Below are positions 6,829 through 15,929 of a stretch of DNA of 64,000 nucleotides, piece by piece; position 1 is the first letter of the stretch; every line of letters starts with the position of its first letter. The notes beneath the pieces were generated by a model that was not told the DNA's origin, ran no database searches, and saw nothing but the letters and a program-made list of their open reading frames with translations. The stretch lies in assembly GCF_015352985.1 (NCBI RefSeq), contig NZ_JACYXF010000014.1, positions 1-64,000 on the forward strand, written 5' to 3'. The position numbers were made by a program, and so were the translations under genes. The stretch comes from Noviherbaspirillum malthae (GTDB taxonomy: Bacteria > Pseudomonadota > Gammaproteobacteria > Burkholderiales > Burkholderiaceae_D).

Positions 6829-8556
6829 ATGCACAAGCCCACCGCGTCTCCTCGTCCGTCCATTTACTATCAGTACCATGTGTACCCGACCATTCCGCTG
6901 GCCCGCTTGTGCGAGCAGGCGCACAAGCGGGTCGTGATTGCCGGTGCCGGACCGGCCGGGATGACCACCGCGCTGATTCTCAAACGCATGGGAGTCGACA
7001 GCGTGATTCTTGAAGCGGAGCGCCAGGTGAGCCAAGGAAGCAGGGCAATCGTATTCACCCGGCGATCCATGGAAATTCTTCAACAGGCCGGCGTCGCGCA
7101 TCGCATCATGGAAAACGGATTGCCCTGGCATGCCGGCAATTCGTTCTACAGGGGCCAGCGGGTATTCCGGATGGAGGCGCCGCTTAACGCCAATGACCGT
7201 TTTCCGCCGCTGATCAACATTCAGCAGCAGTATCTTGAAGAGTATCTGGTCGACGCATGCAATGAGGCAGACATCGAAATTCGTTGGGGCAACAAGATCG
7301 AGGACGTGATCGAGCATGAGCCGGTCGTCAAGCTGCGTGTCGATACGCCGGAAGGCGAGTATCAGCTTCACGCAGACTGGCTGATTGCCGCGGATGGTGC
7401 CCGCTCCGGAATCCGCCAGAAGTACGGTTTGAAAATGGAGGGCGATTCCTATGAAGGCAGGTTCGTGATTGCCGATATCAGGATCGATCTCGACTATCCC
7501 ACTGAACGTCTGGCCTTCTTCGATCCCTCATGGAACCCCGGCAATACCGTACTCATGCATCGCGAGCCGCATGGCATCTGGCGCGTCGACTACCAGCTGC
7601 CGGCGGGCGAGTCGCCGGAAGAAGCGCTGAAGCCCGAATCGCTGAAAGCGCGCATCGATGCGCAACTCGAAATGATCGGAAAGGGCGGACTGCCATGGGA
7701 AATGGACTGGTGTTCCGTCTACTCTGCAAGGGCAATGACCCTCCCTGATTATCGCCACGGACATATCCTGTTCGTGGGCGATGCCGCGCACATGTTGCCC
7801 ATCTTCGGCGTGCGCGGAGCGAACACGGCATTCCAGGATGCGCAGAATCTCGCATGGAAGCTGGCACTGGTCTGCCAAGGGAAGGCAGCACCGGAGCTGC
7901 TGGGTACCTATTCGCAGGAGCGTGTCGCCGCAGCACGGGAAATCATTCAGGAGGGCGGACGCAGCACGCGTTTCATGACACCGCCAAGTCACGGCTTCAG
8001 GCTGATGCGGAATGCGACATTGTCGCTCGCGCTGCAGCATGACTTCGTCAGGCCGCTGTTCCATTGGCGCACCTCCAGGGCACATGTCTATGCCGAATCG
8101 CCGATCAACGCGTCGTCCAGCCCGATCGGATTGTCTGCCGAAGCCGGCGTCGGTTCCGTCATGCCCAATGTACGGCTCGATGATGCTTCCTGCCTGCTCG
8201 ACTATCTCACGCCGAAATTCGCAGTGGTCATTTGCGGCGGTAACAGTTCCATCAACGGCGAGGGCCTCAACGCATTAGGTGAACTGCAGAACAATATGAA
8301 AGTGCAGGGTGCTTCCTTTGACATCATCGTGCTCGGCTCTGGCGCTGCAGGTGCTGGACCGGCACATGGCGGCGTGCTGTCACTGGCGGACTCGGCTGCC
8401 AATTTCAAGAAAACATTCTGGCGCAATGAGGCAGACGGACCGCGTGTCTTCCTGGTGCGCCCGGATCAGCATATCGCCGGCTGCTGGTCCAAACCCGATG
8501 CTCACTGCGTCGCGCAAATACAGCGCGCCTTGGGCGCATACACGCTGTTGCACTGA
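6829..8556 (+). CDS. FAD-dependent aromatic monooxygenase (MhpA-like)
   Basis: This 575-residue class A flavoprotein hydroxylase is of the PF01494 type and is expected to hydroxylate an aromatic ring using NAD(P)H and O2. Visible motifs are the FAD GAGPAG loop (about 39-44), the ADGARSGIR segment (DG motif) and GDAAHMLPIFGVRGANTAFQ (second FAD motif). A C-terminal thioredoxin-like domain of about 150 residues follows, as in MhpA and phenol hydroxylases; its Cys-less form is not redox-active. An N-terminal extension of about 30 residues precedes the FAD fold. It starts the plus-strand module under IclR control and is followed closely by a DUF2783 gene and a Bug binding protein. The substrate cannot be read from the sequence. 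Confidence 0.88.
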   Translation: MHKPTASPRPSIYYQYHVYPTIPLARLCEQAHKRVVIAGAGPAGMTTALILKRMGVDSVILEAERQVSQGSRAIVFTRRSMEILQQAGVAHRIMENGLPWHAGNSFYRGQRVFRMEAPLNANDRFPPLINIQQQYLEEYLVDACNEADIEIRWGNKIEDVIEHEPVVKLRVDTPEGEYQLHADWLIAADGARSGIRQKYGLKMEGDSYEGRFVIADIRIDLDYPTERLAFFDPSWNPGNTVLMHREPHGIWRVDYQLPAGESPEEALKPESLKARIDAQLEMIGKGGLPWEMDWCSVYSARAMTLPDYRHGHILFVGDAAHMLPIFGVRGANTAFQDAQNLAWKLALVCQGKAAPELLGTYSQERVAAAREIIQEGGRSTRFMTPPSHGFRLMRNATLSLALQHDFVRPLFHWRTSRAHVYAESPINASSSPIGLSAEAGVGSVMPNVRLDDASCLLDYLTPKFAVVICGGNSSINGEGLNALGELQNNMKVQGASFDIIVLGSGAAGAGPAHGGVLSLADSAANFKKTFWRNEADGPRVFLVRPDQHIAGCWSKPDAHCVAQIQRALGAYTLLH

Positions 8557-8577
8557 ATCTTGCAAGGAATCACGCTA

Positions 8578-8760
8578 ATGAATCCCTCCATGCCCATTCA
8601 AGACCTGGAAGCAATCTATGACGAACTGGCGCTGAAGGTCGATGAGGCCGGCCAGCGTTCGGAACTGTTCCTCGCCAAATTGAGTTTGCTGCTGGCCAAT
8701 CAGGTCGGGAACAAGGAAACCGTTCTTGCCCTGATCGATAGCGCTGTCCAGGACCTGTGA
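8578..8760 (+). CDS. DUF2783 family small protein
   Basis: This 60-residue soluble protein contains the DUF2783 pattern: LEAIYDELALKVDEAGQ, then LFLAKLSLLLANQVGNKETV. Members of this family are usually encoded directly after an FAD-dependent monooxygenase, exactly as here (21 bp after its stop), and may help fold or regulate it; the molecular role is not established. I chose ATG 8578 over the start at 8560 because AAGGA stands ten bases before it. Confidence 0.8.
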   Translation: MNPSMPIQDLEAIYDELALKVDEAGQRSELFLAKLSLLLANQVGNKETVLALIDSAVQDL

Positions 8761-8812
8761 ACCGCCCTTTCGTGCATCGAACATCACCCTCACCATTTCA
8801 AGGAGACACTCA

Positions 8813-9784
8813 GTGAAACCATTCAGACTGCTTCAGCGCTCGGCAGCGCTTGCTGCACTGGCATTGCCGATTGCCGCATTCGCCTTTCCCAATCAGCCCA
8901 TTGAATGGGTCGTGCCTTATGCCGCGGGCGGTGGCTCCGACGTTGTGGCGCGAACCATTGCATCGGAGATGACGAAGACGCTCGGCCAGCCGATCATCAT
9001 CAATAACAAGCCCGGCGCCGGCACCAACATCGGTGCAGCCTATGCCGCCAAAGCGAACCCTGACGGGCATGTGGTTCTGACTGCCGATACCGCCACGCTC
9101 GCTGCAAATCCTTTCCTCTACAGCAAGCCCGGCTACAACGCGGAAAAGGACTTCGCGGCCGTCGGATTGATGGCGCGCTTTCCGATGATCCTGGTGGTCA
9201 ATCCGCAGCAGGTGCCGGCGAAGGACCTGAAGGAATTCCTCGCCTGGGCGAAGTCGCAGCCGAATTCCGTTGCCTATGGCACGCCCGGAGCGGGAAGCCC
9301 GCACCATCTGGCCATGGAACTTTTCTCCGATCTGGCTGGCGTCAAGCTCACCCATGTGCCGTACAAGGGCGCTGCTCCGGCAGTGCAGGATGTGATCGGC
9401 GGCCAGGTGCCGGTGATGTTTGTCGACACCGCCAGCGGTGCACCTCATATCCGCTCGGGCAAGCTGAGAGCAATCGGCGTTGCCAGTCCCAAGCGCGTGC
9501 AAAGCTTCAATACCGTGCCGACGCTGGATGAACAGGGCTTGAAGGGTTTCGAGGCGTATGCATGGCAAGGCATGGTTGCGCCGGCCAAGACTCCGGCTGC
9601 AGCCGTGGATGTGCTGAACAAGGCCTTGGTGAAAGCCATCGATACGCCTGCGGTCAAGGAACGCTTTCAGAGCCTGGGACTGGAAGCCATACCGAGTTCA
9701 CCGCAGGACATGGCAGCCTACGCGAAATCCGAGCGTGAAAAATGGGGTAAAGTGATCCAGTCGAAAGGCATCAAGCTCGACTAG
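8813..9784 (+). CDS. Bug/TctC-family periplasmic solute-binding protein
   Basis: This 323-residue protein has a Sec signal peptide (residues 1-24, ending AAFA) and the Bug signature IEWVVPYAAGGGSDVVAR, then IINNKPGAGTNIG and DGHVVLTADTATLAANP. Bug proteins bind carboxylated ligands in the periplasm for tripartite tricarboxylate transporters. No tctA/tctB membrane genes are near, so it would rely on a shared transporter elsewhere or serve as a sensor. It belongs with the monooxygenase operon and has an AAGGAG ribosome site. A terminator at 9819-9843 follows. Confidence 0.93.
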   Translation: MKPFRLLQRSAALAALALPIAAFAFPNQPIEWVVPYAAGGGSDVVARTIASEMTKTLGQPIIINNKPGAGTNIGAAYAAKANPDGHVVLTADTATLAANPFLYSKPGYNAEKDFAAVGLMARFPMILVVNPQQVPAKDLKEFLAWAKSQPNSVAYGTPGAGSPHHLAMELFSDLAGVKLTHVPYKGAAPAVQDVIGGQVPVMFVDTASGAPHIRSGKLRAIGVASPKRVQSFNTVPTLDEQGLKGFEAYAWQGMVAPAKTPAAAVDVLNKALVKAIDTPAVKERFQSLGLEAIPSSPQDMAAYAKSEREKWGKVIQSKGIKLD

Positions 9785-9818
9785 AACTGATTTAATGACA
9801 ATTTCAATGCAGTCTGGG

Positions 9819-9843
9819 AAGGCCGGCGGCAGCTGGCCTTTTT
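9819..9843 (+). terminator. Rho-independent terminator after the Bug gene
   Basis: AAGGCC (9819-9824) pairs with GGCCTT (9835-9840) across a GC-rich loop, and the 3' arm runs into TTTTT. It closes the monooxygenase-DUF2783-Bug transcription unit. Confidence 0.65.
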
Positions 9844-9981
9844 GCATTTCGAACCTTCCGATCGCGCATGCCGTCCAGATGCAGCGATCCCGATACGAGC
9901 AGAACCGTATTGCTGAACAAGGCGCCACGCATGCTTGCAGAGGAGCGAGCGCCGGGCCCATTTTTTGAGAGAGCAGAATCG

Positions 9982-10623
9982 ATGACCGTGCTTCATGTGA
10001 TTTATCTTTTGGCCATTGCAGCCGAAGCGGCCTCCGGCGCGCTGATGGGAATGCGGCGAAGGATGGATCTATTCGGGCTGTGTGTCGTCGGAACGGTGAC
10101 AGCCCTGGGCGGAGGGTCGATACGGGATGTGCTGCTCGGGCACTATCCGCTGGGTTGGGTCGCCCATCCGGAATATCTGCTGTTCACCGTCGGCGCCTCG
10201 GTTGCGGCAGCGCTGCTGGCGCGCAGGCTGCATCGTCTGAAGACCGCGTTTCTTCTGATGGATGCGCTGGGACTGGTGGCATTCACTGTCATCGGCTGCA
10301 ACATTGCGGCCACCACCGATGCGCATATCGCGGTAGTGGTCTTGATGGGCATGATCACCGGCGTCTTTGGCGGATTGCTGCGCGACCTCCTGTGCAATCA
10401 GGTGCCGCTCGTTCTGCAGCGCGATCTCTATGCGACGGTGTCCCTCGTGACCGGCATCCTCTACGTCGGGATGCTGCATCTGGATTTCAGTGCAAACGTT
10501 TCCACGGGTGTGTCCATCCTTGCCGGTTTCTCGCTGCGAATGATAGCAATATATTTTTCGCTGGCGCTGCCCGTACTGGAGGCAGATATCAGCTCCTTCG
10601 AAGACGGTGACAAGCAGCGTTAA
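9982..10623 (+). CDS. TRIC-type cation channel family protein (UPF0126, YadS-like)
   Basis: This 213-residue inner-membrane protein has about seven hydrophobic helices and two copies of the family motif: GGGSIRDVLLGHYPLGWV (about 33-50) and GGLLRDLLCNQVPLVLQ (about 120-136). Bacterial TRIC homologues form trimeric potassium-permeable channels, and the paired repeats are typical. ATG 9982 is used; the frame extends upstream to 9868 but overlaps the terminator region and adds a non-hydrophobic stretch. It is separated from the catabolic genes by the terminator and is probably transcribed on its own. Confidence 0.85.
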   Translation: MTVLHVIYLLAIAAEAASGALMGMRRRMDLFGLCVVGTVTALGGGSIRDVLLGHYPLGWVAHPEYLLFTVGASVAAALLARRLHRLKTAFLLMDALGLVAFTVIGCNIAATTDAHIAVVVLMGMITGVFGGLLRDLLCNQVPLVLQRDLYATVSLVTGILYVGMLHLDFSANVSTGVSILAGFSLRMIAIYFSLALPVLEADISSFEDGDKQR

Positions 10624-11000
10624 ACATTGTGAACGGCTGCAGTACAACGCTCAAAACGGTAAAATGCGCGCTGCAGGTTCAAGCATTGCGCGTGCAGCAG
10701 CCGAATTGGCAAGTCCTCAGGCAGTCCTGATGCAGAAAAGTCCTGCAGCCTCGGTTCATTGCAGCCAGGTACGCAATTTACGCGCGCCGAATGCCGCCGA
10801 GAGCCGCAAAATCCATGTCTGAACGGGCCGGCTCGTCGGTTCGATGCGGAGTCCTTGCATGGTCATCCTCAAGGATTTCAAACCGCCTTCCTGCATGTGT
10901 TCAATCAGGGTTCAATACAGCCGACCCCGCAGCGTGTCCGTTCACCTCGATCGACGCACGTGCAGCCTATTTACAGTAAAAGATTGTCAAGGAATATGTG
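10624..11000. other. Intergenic region with no recognised gene
   Basis: This 377-bp stretch between the TRIC gene and the permease contains short frames in all directions without ribosome sites or family resemblance. The permease promoter must lie here, but I see no convincing -35/-10 pair. An AAGGA site at 10989-10993 serves the permease ATG. Confidence 0.4.
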
Positions 11001-12392
11001 ATGAGCAGTACAGGAAGCAGCTCCCTGAACCGTGGCCTCAAGAACCGGCACATCCAGATGATTGCCCTGGGCGGCGCAGTAGGAACCGGCTTGTTCCTCG
11101 GCGTTGCCCACACTGTCAGGCTCGCCGGTCCCTCCGTACTCCTCGGCTACGCCATCGCCGGGCTGATTGCGTTTTTCATCATGCGGCAGCTGGGCGAGAT
11201 GGTGGTTGAGGAGCCGGTCGCAGGCTCTTTCAGCCATTTTGCCCACGTTTATTGGGGCAGCTTCGCAGGCTTCATCTCCGGCTGGAACTATTGGGTCCTC
11301 TATGTGCTGGTCAGCATGGCCGAACTGACGGCCGTCGGCGTTTACATGCAGTTTTGGTGGCCCGGCATTCCAACATGGATTTCAGCCCTCGTTTTCTTCA
11401 TCCTGATCAACGGCATCAACATGCTGCATGTGCGGCTCTTCGGCGAGATGGAGTTCTGGTTTTCGATCATCAAGGTCGGAGCCATCGTCAGCATGATCCT
11501 GTTCGGCTCCTATCTGCTGGCGACAGGGGAGGGTGGGCCGCAGGCTGCGGTCACGAATTTGTGGCAGCTTGGCGGCTTCTTTCCTCATGGCGCCAGCGGC
11601 CTGATCATGGCAATGAGTGCAATCATGTTCTCATTCGGCGGTCTGGAATTGGTGGGCATCACGGCGGCCGAAGCTGACGAGCCTGGCAAGACCATCCCAA
11701 AGGCGACCAATCAGGTGATCTATCGGATACTCATTTTCTATGTCGGCGCGCTGGCGGTTCTCCTGTCCCTCTATCCATGGAACCGGATTGCACCGGACGG
11801 AAGCCCCTTCGTCTTGATTTTTCAGGCGCTCGACAATGGCTGGGTCGCCACCGCCCTGAATATCATCGTACTGACTGCGGCACTCTCGGTCTATAACAGC
11901 TGCGTCTACTGCAACAGCCGCATGCTTCTCGGCTTGGCAATGCAAGGCGATGCGCCGGCAGCAATGGGAAGGGTAAACCGGCGCGGCGTGCCTGTTGCCA
12001 CCCTTGCTGTTTCCGGCGGAGCCACTGCATTGTGCGTGCTGATCAATTACCTGATGCCGGGCAAGGCGCTGCAAATGCTGATGATGCTGGTCGTGTCCGC
12101 TCTCGTCATCAACTGGGCCATGATTACCGTCACCCATTTGAAGTTCAGGCGCAGCATGAAGCGCCGGTCCCGTGCGACGGCATTTCCCAGTTGGGGTCAT
12201 CCGTTCACAAACTATCTGTGTCTCGCATTCATGGCAGGCATCCTGGTCATCATGTACCTGAACCCCGACACGAAGGTATCCGTCCTGCTCATTCCGATCT
12301 GGCTGACGGTACTAAGCGTGCTTTATTTCTTCCTGCGGCGTCCGGGTGCAAGTCCTTCCCTTGCGGCAGAGGCTTCGTCTCGCAGCAAGTAA
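11001..12392 (+). CDS. Amino acid permease of the AAT family (PheP/AroP-like)
   Basis: This 463-residue APC-superfamily symporter has twelve predicted membrane helices. The N-terminal part, LKNRHIQMIALGGAVGTGLF, and MRQLGEMVVEEPVAGSF follow the E. coli PheP/AroP pattern closely, as does SFGGLELVGITAAEADEP in the middle. It most likely imports an aromatic amino acid by proton symport across the inner membrane. The ATG at 11001 is preceded by AAGGA at seven-base spacing; a GTG immediately before it (10998) is the alternative. In this aromatic catabolic neighbourhood it may supply phenylalanine or tyrosine, or have diverged to an aromatic acid. Confidence 0.9.
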   Translation: MSSTGSSSLNRGLKNRHIQMIALGGAVGTGLFLGVAHTVRLAGPSVLLGYAIAGLIAFFIMRQLGEMVVEEPVAGSFSHFAHVYWGSFAGFISGWNYWVLYVLVSMAELTAVGVYMQFWWPGIPTWISALVFFILINGINMLHVRLFGEMEFWFSIIKVGAIVSMILFGSYLLATGEGGPQAAVTNLWQLGGFFPHGASGLIMAMSAIMFSFGGLELVGITAAEADEPGKTIPKATNQVIYRILIFYVGALAVLLSLYPWNRIAPDGSPFVLIFQALDNGWVATALNIIVLTAALSVYNSCVYCNSRMLLGLAMQGDAPAAMGRVNRRGVPVATLAVSGGATALCVLINYLMPGKALQMLMMLVVSALVINWAMITVTHLKFRRSMKRRSRATAFPSWGHPFTNYLCLAFMAGILVIMYLNPDTKVSVLLIPIWLTVLSVLYFFLRRPGASPSLAAEASSRSK

Positions 12393-12522
12393 CTGTTATC
12401 CGCGATCGTTCTGCTGCCCGGGGATGTGGACGGGAACAGGGTGCAATGCGTATCCCTCGATATCATTCACCTGGCGAGCGCGTAGAATTAACAGCGCCAC
12501 CTTCCGCTATGGAGAAGACATC

Positions 12523-13284
12523 ATGACGCAACGCGTACTAGTCACGGCAGGCGCTGCCGGAATCGGCCTGGCCATTGCCAAGGCCTTCGCCGGTGCCGGC
12601 GCACGGGTGCACATCGCCGACGTCAATCGAGAGGCTGTTGCCGAGGTCGCGAAGCATTATTCCGCAATCAGCGGCACCGTGGGCGACGTCAGCAACCCGA
12701 CAGACCTCGAAATGCTCTTTGACGATGTGCAGGAGCAACTGGGCGGCCTCGACGTACTTGTCAACAATGCTGGCATTGCCGGGGCAACGTCGCCTGTGGC
12801 CAATTATCCGATCGATACATGGAATGCTGTCCTCAATGTCAATCTGACCGGAACATTCATGGTCACCCAGCGTGCCATCCCCATGCTCAAGCAGTCGTCC
12901 GCCGGCTCCATCATCGTGATGTCTTCCCTGGCCGGGCGTTTCGGCTATCCAAACCGGGTAGCCTATTCCACGACGAAGTGGGGACTGGTGGGTTTTACCA
13001 AGACATTGTCCCTCGAGTTGGGACCGCTGGGCATCACGGCCAACAGTATTCATCCCGGTGCCGTGGACGGACCGCGGATTCAATCCGTCTTCCAAGGCCG
13101 TGCCAAAGTTTCAGGGCGGACCATAGAGGAAGAAATCAGTTCGGCAATGGCCAATCAATCAGTGAAGAAATTTATCGACCCGGAGGACATTGCTGCACTC
13201 GCCCTCTTTCTCGCAGGGCCCCACGCGCGCGCCATCTCCGGACAAATGTTTCCCATCGACGGCGACTCCAAGGCATCCATGTGA
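12523..13284 (+). CDS. Short-chain dehydrogenase/reductase
   Basis: This is a 253-residue classical SDR oxidoreductase with cofactor motif TAGAAGIG (residues 8-15), NNAGIAG, catalytic Ser in VMSSLAG and the active-site YSTTK. An Asp after the second beta strand (IADVNRE) suggests NAD rather than NADP. The ATG at 12523 has a GGAGAAG site before it; the longer frame from 12346 overlaps the permease gene and is rejected. It lies between the permease and the convergent catechol dioxygenase gene and may oxidise a diol or alcohol intermediate of aromatic degradation. Confidence 0.88.
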   Translation: MTQRVLVTAGAAGIGLAIAKAFAGAGARVHIADVNREAVAEVAKHYSAISGTVGDVSNPTDLEMLFDDVQEQLGGLDVLVNNAGIAGATSPVANYPIDTWNAVLNVNLTGTFMVTQRAIPMLKQSSAGSIIVMSSLAGRFGYPNRVAYSTTKWGLVGFTKTLSLELGPLGITANSIHPGAVDGPRIQSVFQGRAKVSGRTIEEEISSAMANQSVKKFIDPEDIAALALFLAGPHARAISGQMFPIDGDSKASM

Positions 13285-13310
13285 GGCTCCTCAGAACCGG
13301 GCCGGTGCGT

Positions 13311-13348
13311 GCTCTCCCCCGCAGACCGGTGAAAGGGAGAGCGGTCTG
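13311..13348. terminator. Hairpin between convergent SDR and dioxygenase genes
   Basis: GCTCTCCC (13311-13318) pairs with GGGAGAGC (13335-13342), and CAGACC (13322-13327) with GGTCTG (13343-13348) as an alternative fold. There is no T-run on either strand. Its place between two convergent stops suggests a bidirectional transcript end. Confidence 0.4.
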
Positions 13349-13392
13349 GCCTGCGGATGCGGCGCGACGATAGCTTGCGGATGGTGCAGGCT

Positions 13393-14310
13393 TCAGCCGG
13401 CAGCACGCTCGTAGCGGCCGAGATGCTTCGCATCTTCGCCGTTTACCGCTTCCTGCAGCTTGAAGTCAAAGCGAATCCTCGTGAATGGACCATCGATCCC
13501 GAGCGATTCATAACCGGCGGGCGACGCTCCCGTCTCCAGCGTCACCACCAGTCCGTCCCGCGTGGCGAATGCGAAATCATCGTCGATATAAGTGTCTCCC
13601 GGGATATTGACCTGCGTGGTCAAGGCCCGCCGCCCGGCGGCGGAAATGAGAAAGTGAATATGGGCGGGGCGGTTGCCGTGCCGGCCCAATAATTCAAACA
13701 GTTCTGCAGTCGGGCTGTTCGGCGGAATCGCATATCCGGGCGGAAGGATGCTGCGGAAGCGATAACGACCTTGCTGATCGGCTGTGATCTGGCGGCGGAG
13801 ATTGTATTCTTCCTGGGACGGGTCAAAATGGGAGTAATGGCCGTTCTCATTTGCATGCCAGACGTCGATCAGTGCGCCCGAAAGAGGGTTGCCGTCGGTG
13901 TCACGGATGACGCCTTCCATGACGACCAATTGGCCCGGCATCTTGCCATTGTCAAGCCGCGCTTCGTAAAATGACTTTGGGGCGCCTGCAATGTAAAGAG
14001 GCCCTTCAATTGCACGCGGCGTTCCCGATGCCATTCCTGCGCGCTTGTCAGCTTCATCTTCGAGGATGTCGAGCAGCCGGTCGAAGCCTAGTCCTGCGGT
14101 GATGAGGCCTGCCTGTCCGCTTGCGCCAAGGCGCGACAGCCACTGAACCGCGGCCCAGAACTCTTCCGGCTTGACCTGGAAATCCTCGATAGTCTTGAAG
14201 AGATCGGTGACGACGCGTTTCGTGATACTGCGGACGCGCTCATTGCCTGTGGATACCTTTGTTTCGGTAACACGCCGCAGTAATTCTTCGCTATTGAATT
14301 CGTTTTTCAT
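13393..14310 (-). CDS. catA: Catechol 1,2-dioxygenase-like intradiol dioxygenase
   Basis: This 305-residue non-haem Fe(III) enzyme cleaves catechol between its two hydroxyl groups to cis,cis-muconate. An N-terminal helical dimerisation domain (1-100) precedes the beta-sandwich. The four iron ligands are visible: Tyr in EGPLYIAGAP, Tyr in RSILPPGY, and both His in RPAHIHF; the Arg in YRFRSI is also present. The sequence follows CatA more than hydroxyquinol dioxygenases, which lack GPLYVAGAP. ATG 14310 (MKNEFNSEELL) has GGAAAG before it. It is transcribed alone and convergent with the SDR gene; no catB or catC is in the window, so muconate processing must be encoded elsewhere. Confidence 0.88.
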   Translation of the reverse strand: MKNEFNSEELLRRVTETKVSTGNERVRSITKRVVTDLFKTIEDFQVKPEEFWAAVQWLSRLGASGQAGLITAGLGFDRLLDILEDEADKRAGMASGTPRAIEGPLYIAGAPKSFYEARLDNGKMPGQLVVMEGVIRDTDGNPLSGALIDVWHANENGHYSHFDPSQEEYNLRRQITADQQGRYRFRSILPPGYAIPPNSPTAELFELLGRHGNRPAHIHFLISAAGRRALTTQVNIPGDTYIDDDFAFATRDGLVVTLETGASPAGYESLGIDGPFTRIRFDFKLQEAVNGEDAKHLGRYERAAG

Positions 14311-14930
14311 CACACTTTCCTTCGAAATAATGCGATGAACTTGCATTCATCGCTGGCTGCTGTGGCTGCACTGGAATCGCCTTGATCATCGCTCAAGCTT
14401 TTTATCGACCGGGAAGCATCACGGCGCCGTGGTCGCCGCCATCGGTTCGACCTTCGGAGCAACTGAGACTTCAGATGCAGTTTTCACTGATGGTGCAGGT
14501 TCGGTAGAGTCCTGACTTAAGCTTTCGTTTAGCGATGTTTCATAGCTAGGCAAGGGGCCTTGCGCAAGTTGCTTGCCACGAGGGAGAAGCAAGAGCAGTG
14601 CATCTAATCGATGTTAAATTCCGTTCCCTCTGCGTGTCTAATATCATTTGCGTACGAGACCATACCCGGAAGGTATGGAAGGGTTGAGGTGCTTGTCGGA
14701 TGGTCAAGCGATTGCATGCATGCATGCAATTCGTCGGAATCCAAATTCATGCGCGGCTTCGTACCTGCATGCGTGCACAGGGAACTGCAGATTCCTGCAA
14801 TCAGGCTGCAGGCCGTGCCAAGCACGCCACTGTCTCTTTTCATTAAACAGTTTGTCCATTGTCCTTGGCTTTATATTGCAAAGCCTGCAGTTTAAACTCG
14901 CTCAGTTAACCAACAGGGACTCCGCTCGTC
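14311..14930. other. Intergenic region with a perfect 20-bp palindrome
   Basis: This 620-bp spacer lies between the divergent catA and ferredoxin genes. I find no credible gene. It contains the perfect palindrome ATTGCATGCATGCATGCAAT (14711-14730) and a 7-bp hairpin CCATACC-CGGAA-GGTATGG (14660-14678). Either could be a regulator site, and the first is also a simple TGCA repeat. Confidence 0.5.
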
Positions 14931-15302
14931 ATGCCATTTGTCGTAACCGAAAGCTGCATTCAATGCAAATACACCGATTGCGTAAGCGTTTGCCCAATGG
15001 ACTGTTTCATGGAAGGCCCGAATTTCCTGGTAATTAATCCAGACGAATGCATAGACTGTTCGGTTTGTGTGGCCGAATGTCCGGTGGATGCAATCGCGGG
15101 AGAGCAAGAACTGAGACCGGATCAAAAGCATTTCGCGCAGCTGAACCGGGAACTCTCGCGGCATCCGGACTGGAAAAGAATCACGGTGCGAAAGAGTCCT
15201 CTGCCAGGCCACGAGCAATGGGTTGGGGTGAAGGAAAAATTCCGTTTCCTTGAACGGCAGTCCCCGCGAGAGAATGATCGAGCGTTGGAAGAGGCCGATT
15301 AA
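14931..15302 (+). CDS. fdxA: 7Fe-8S ferredoxin FdxA
   Basis: This 123-residue soluble electron carrier has the FdxA cysteine pattern: CIQCKYTDCVSVCPMDC at the N-terminus (3Fe-4S and 4Fe-4S ligands) and CIDCSVCVAECP for the second cluster. The conserved GPNFLVINPDECIDCSVCV segment is typical. A C-terminal tail after residue 105 makes it about 15 residues longer than the usual 107. It stands alone; in Burkholderiales it often sits as a single housekeeping gene. Confidence 0.93.
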   Translation: MPFVVTESCIQCKYTDCVSVCPMDCFMEGPNFLVINPDECIDCSVCVAECPVDAIAGEQELRPDQKHFAQLNRELSRHPDWKRITVRKSPLPGHEQWVGVKEKFRFLERQSPRENDRALEEAD

Positions 15303-15456
15303 GTCCGATATGGCGAAGAATTCGCGTCGCTAACGCATGTATCTCAAGCAAAACAATGCAGCGGGTGAGATCAAGTCGGTGGAACAGGAATAGCTATGGG
15401 TCGAGCTGGTGGGGAGCATCATCATGGCTCGCCTGCGGGGGGCATGCACCGTAGTA

Positions 15457-15752
15457 ATGCTCGAGGAATGCCAAGAACGAGTACTTGCGTTGGCCAGGGA
15501 CACGCGTCAATTAAAAATATTGTATGACTCCCTTGAGCTTGAAGCGCCCGCAATTGACCATGTCCTTCTACAGCAGCGGCTGGAGAGCGACAAGAAAATG
15601 ATTCTGGGCTCTGTGCCTTGCGGACTGCGATCCTTGTACCCAATACCCGCATTGCGTATCTCGCCAGAATTGCATTCGGCCAGTTCGGCGAAGGGCAGTA
15701 TCGTGTGTTCTATAACGATATGGTCCAAGCGATCAAGTGGCTTGAGGAATGA
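15457..15752 (+). pseudogene. Frameshifted small hypothetical gene
   Basis: Two overlapping frames together read like one protein of about 98 residues. The first, from ATG 15457, gives MLEECQERVLALARDTRQLK and continues to LLQQRLESDKK. The second, in another frame, gives RTAILVPNTRIAYLARIAFG and ends NDMVQAIKWLEE at the TGA 15750-15752. The switch falls at about 15595-15625 and needs a single-base change. I do not recognise the family. No intact frame covers the region on either strand, so I read it as a recently broken gene (or a sequencing error). Confidence 0.5.
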
Positions 15753-15929
15753 TGTGCCTGGACGGTCTCTGCAATGGCGGGACGCAGGCACGTACTCATG
15801 AGAGCGTATTCTTGAGCGTGCATGTCGCTTCAATCCGCCCGGCACCCGCGTCAGGGTCCGGGCATAAGTCCGCGTGCCGAGGCGTTAGCCTTGCCGGATC
15901 AATGAAGCAGGCACGGCGGTGTCATTGCT

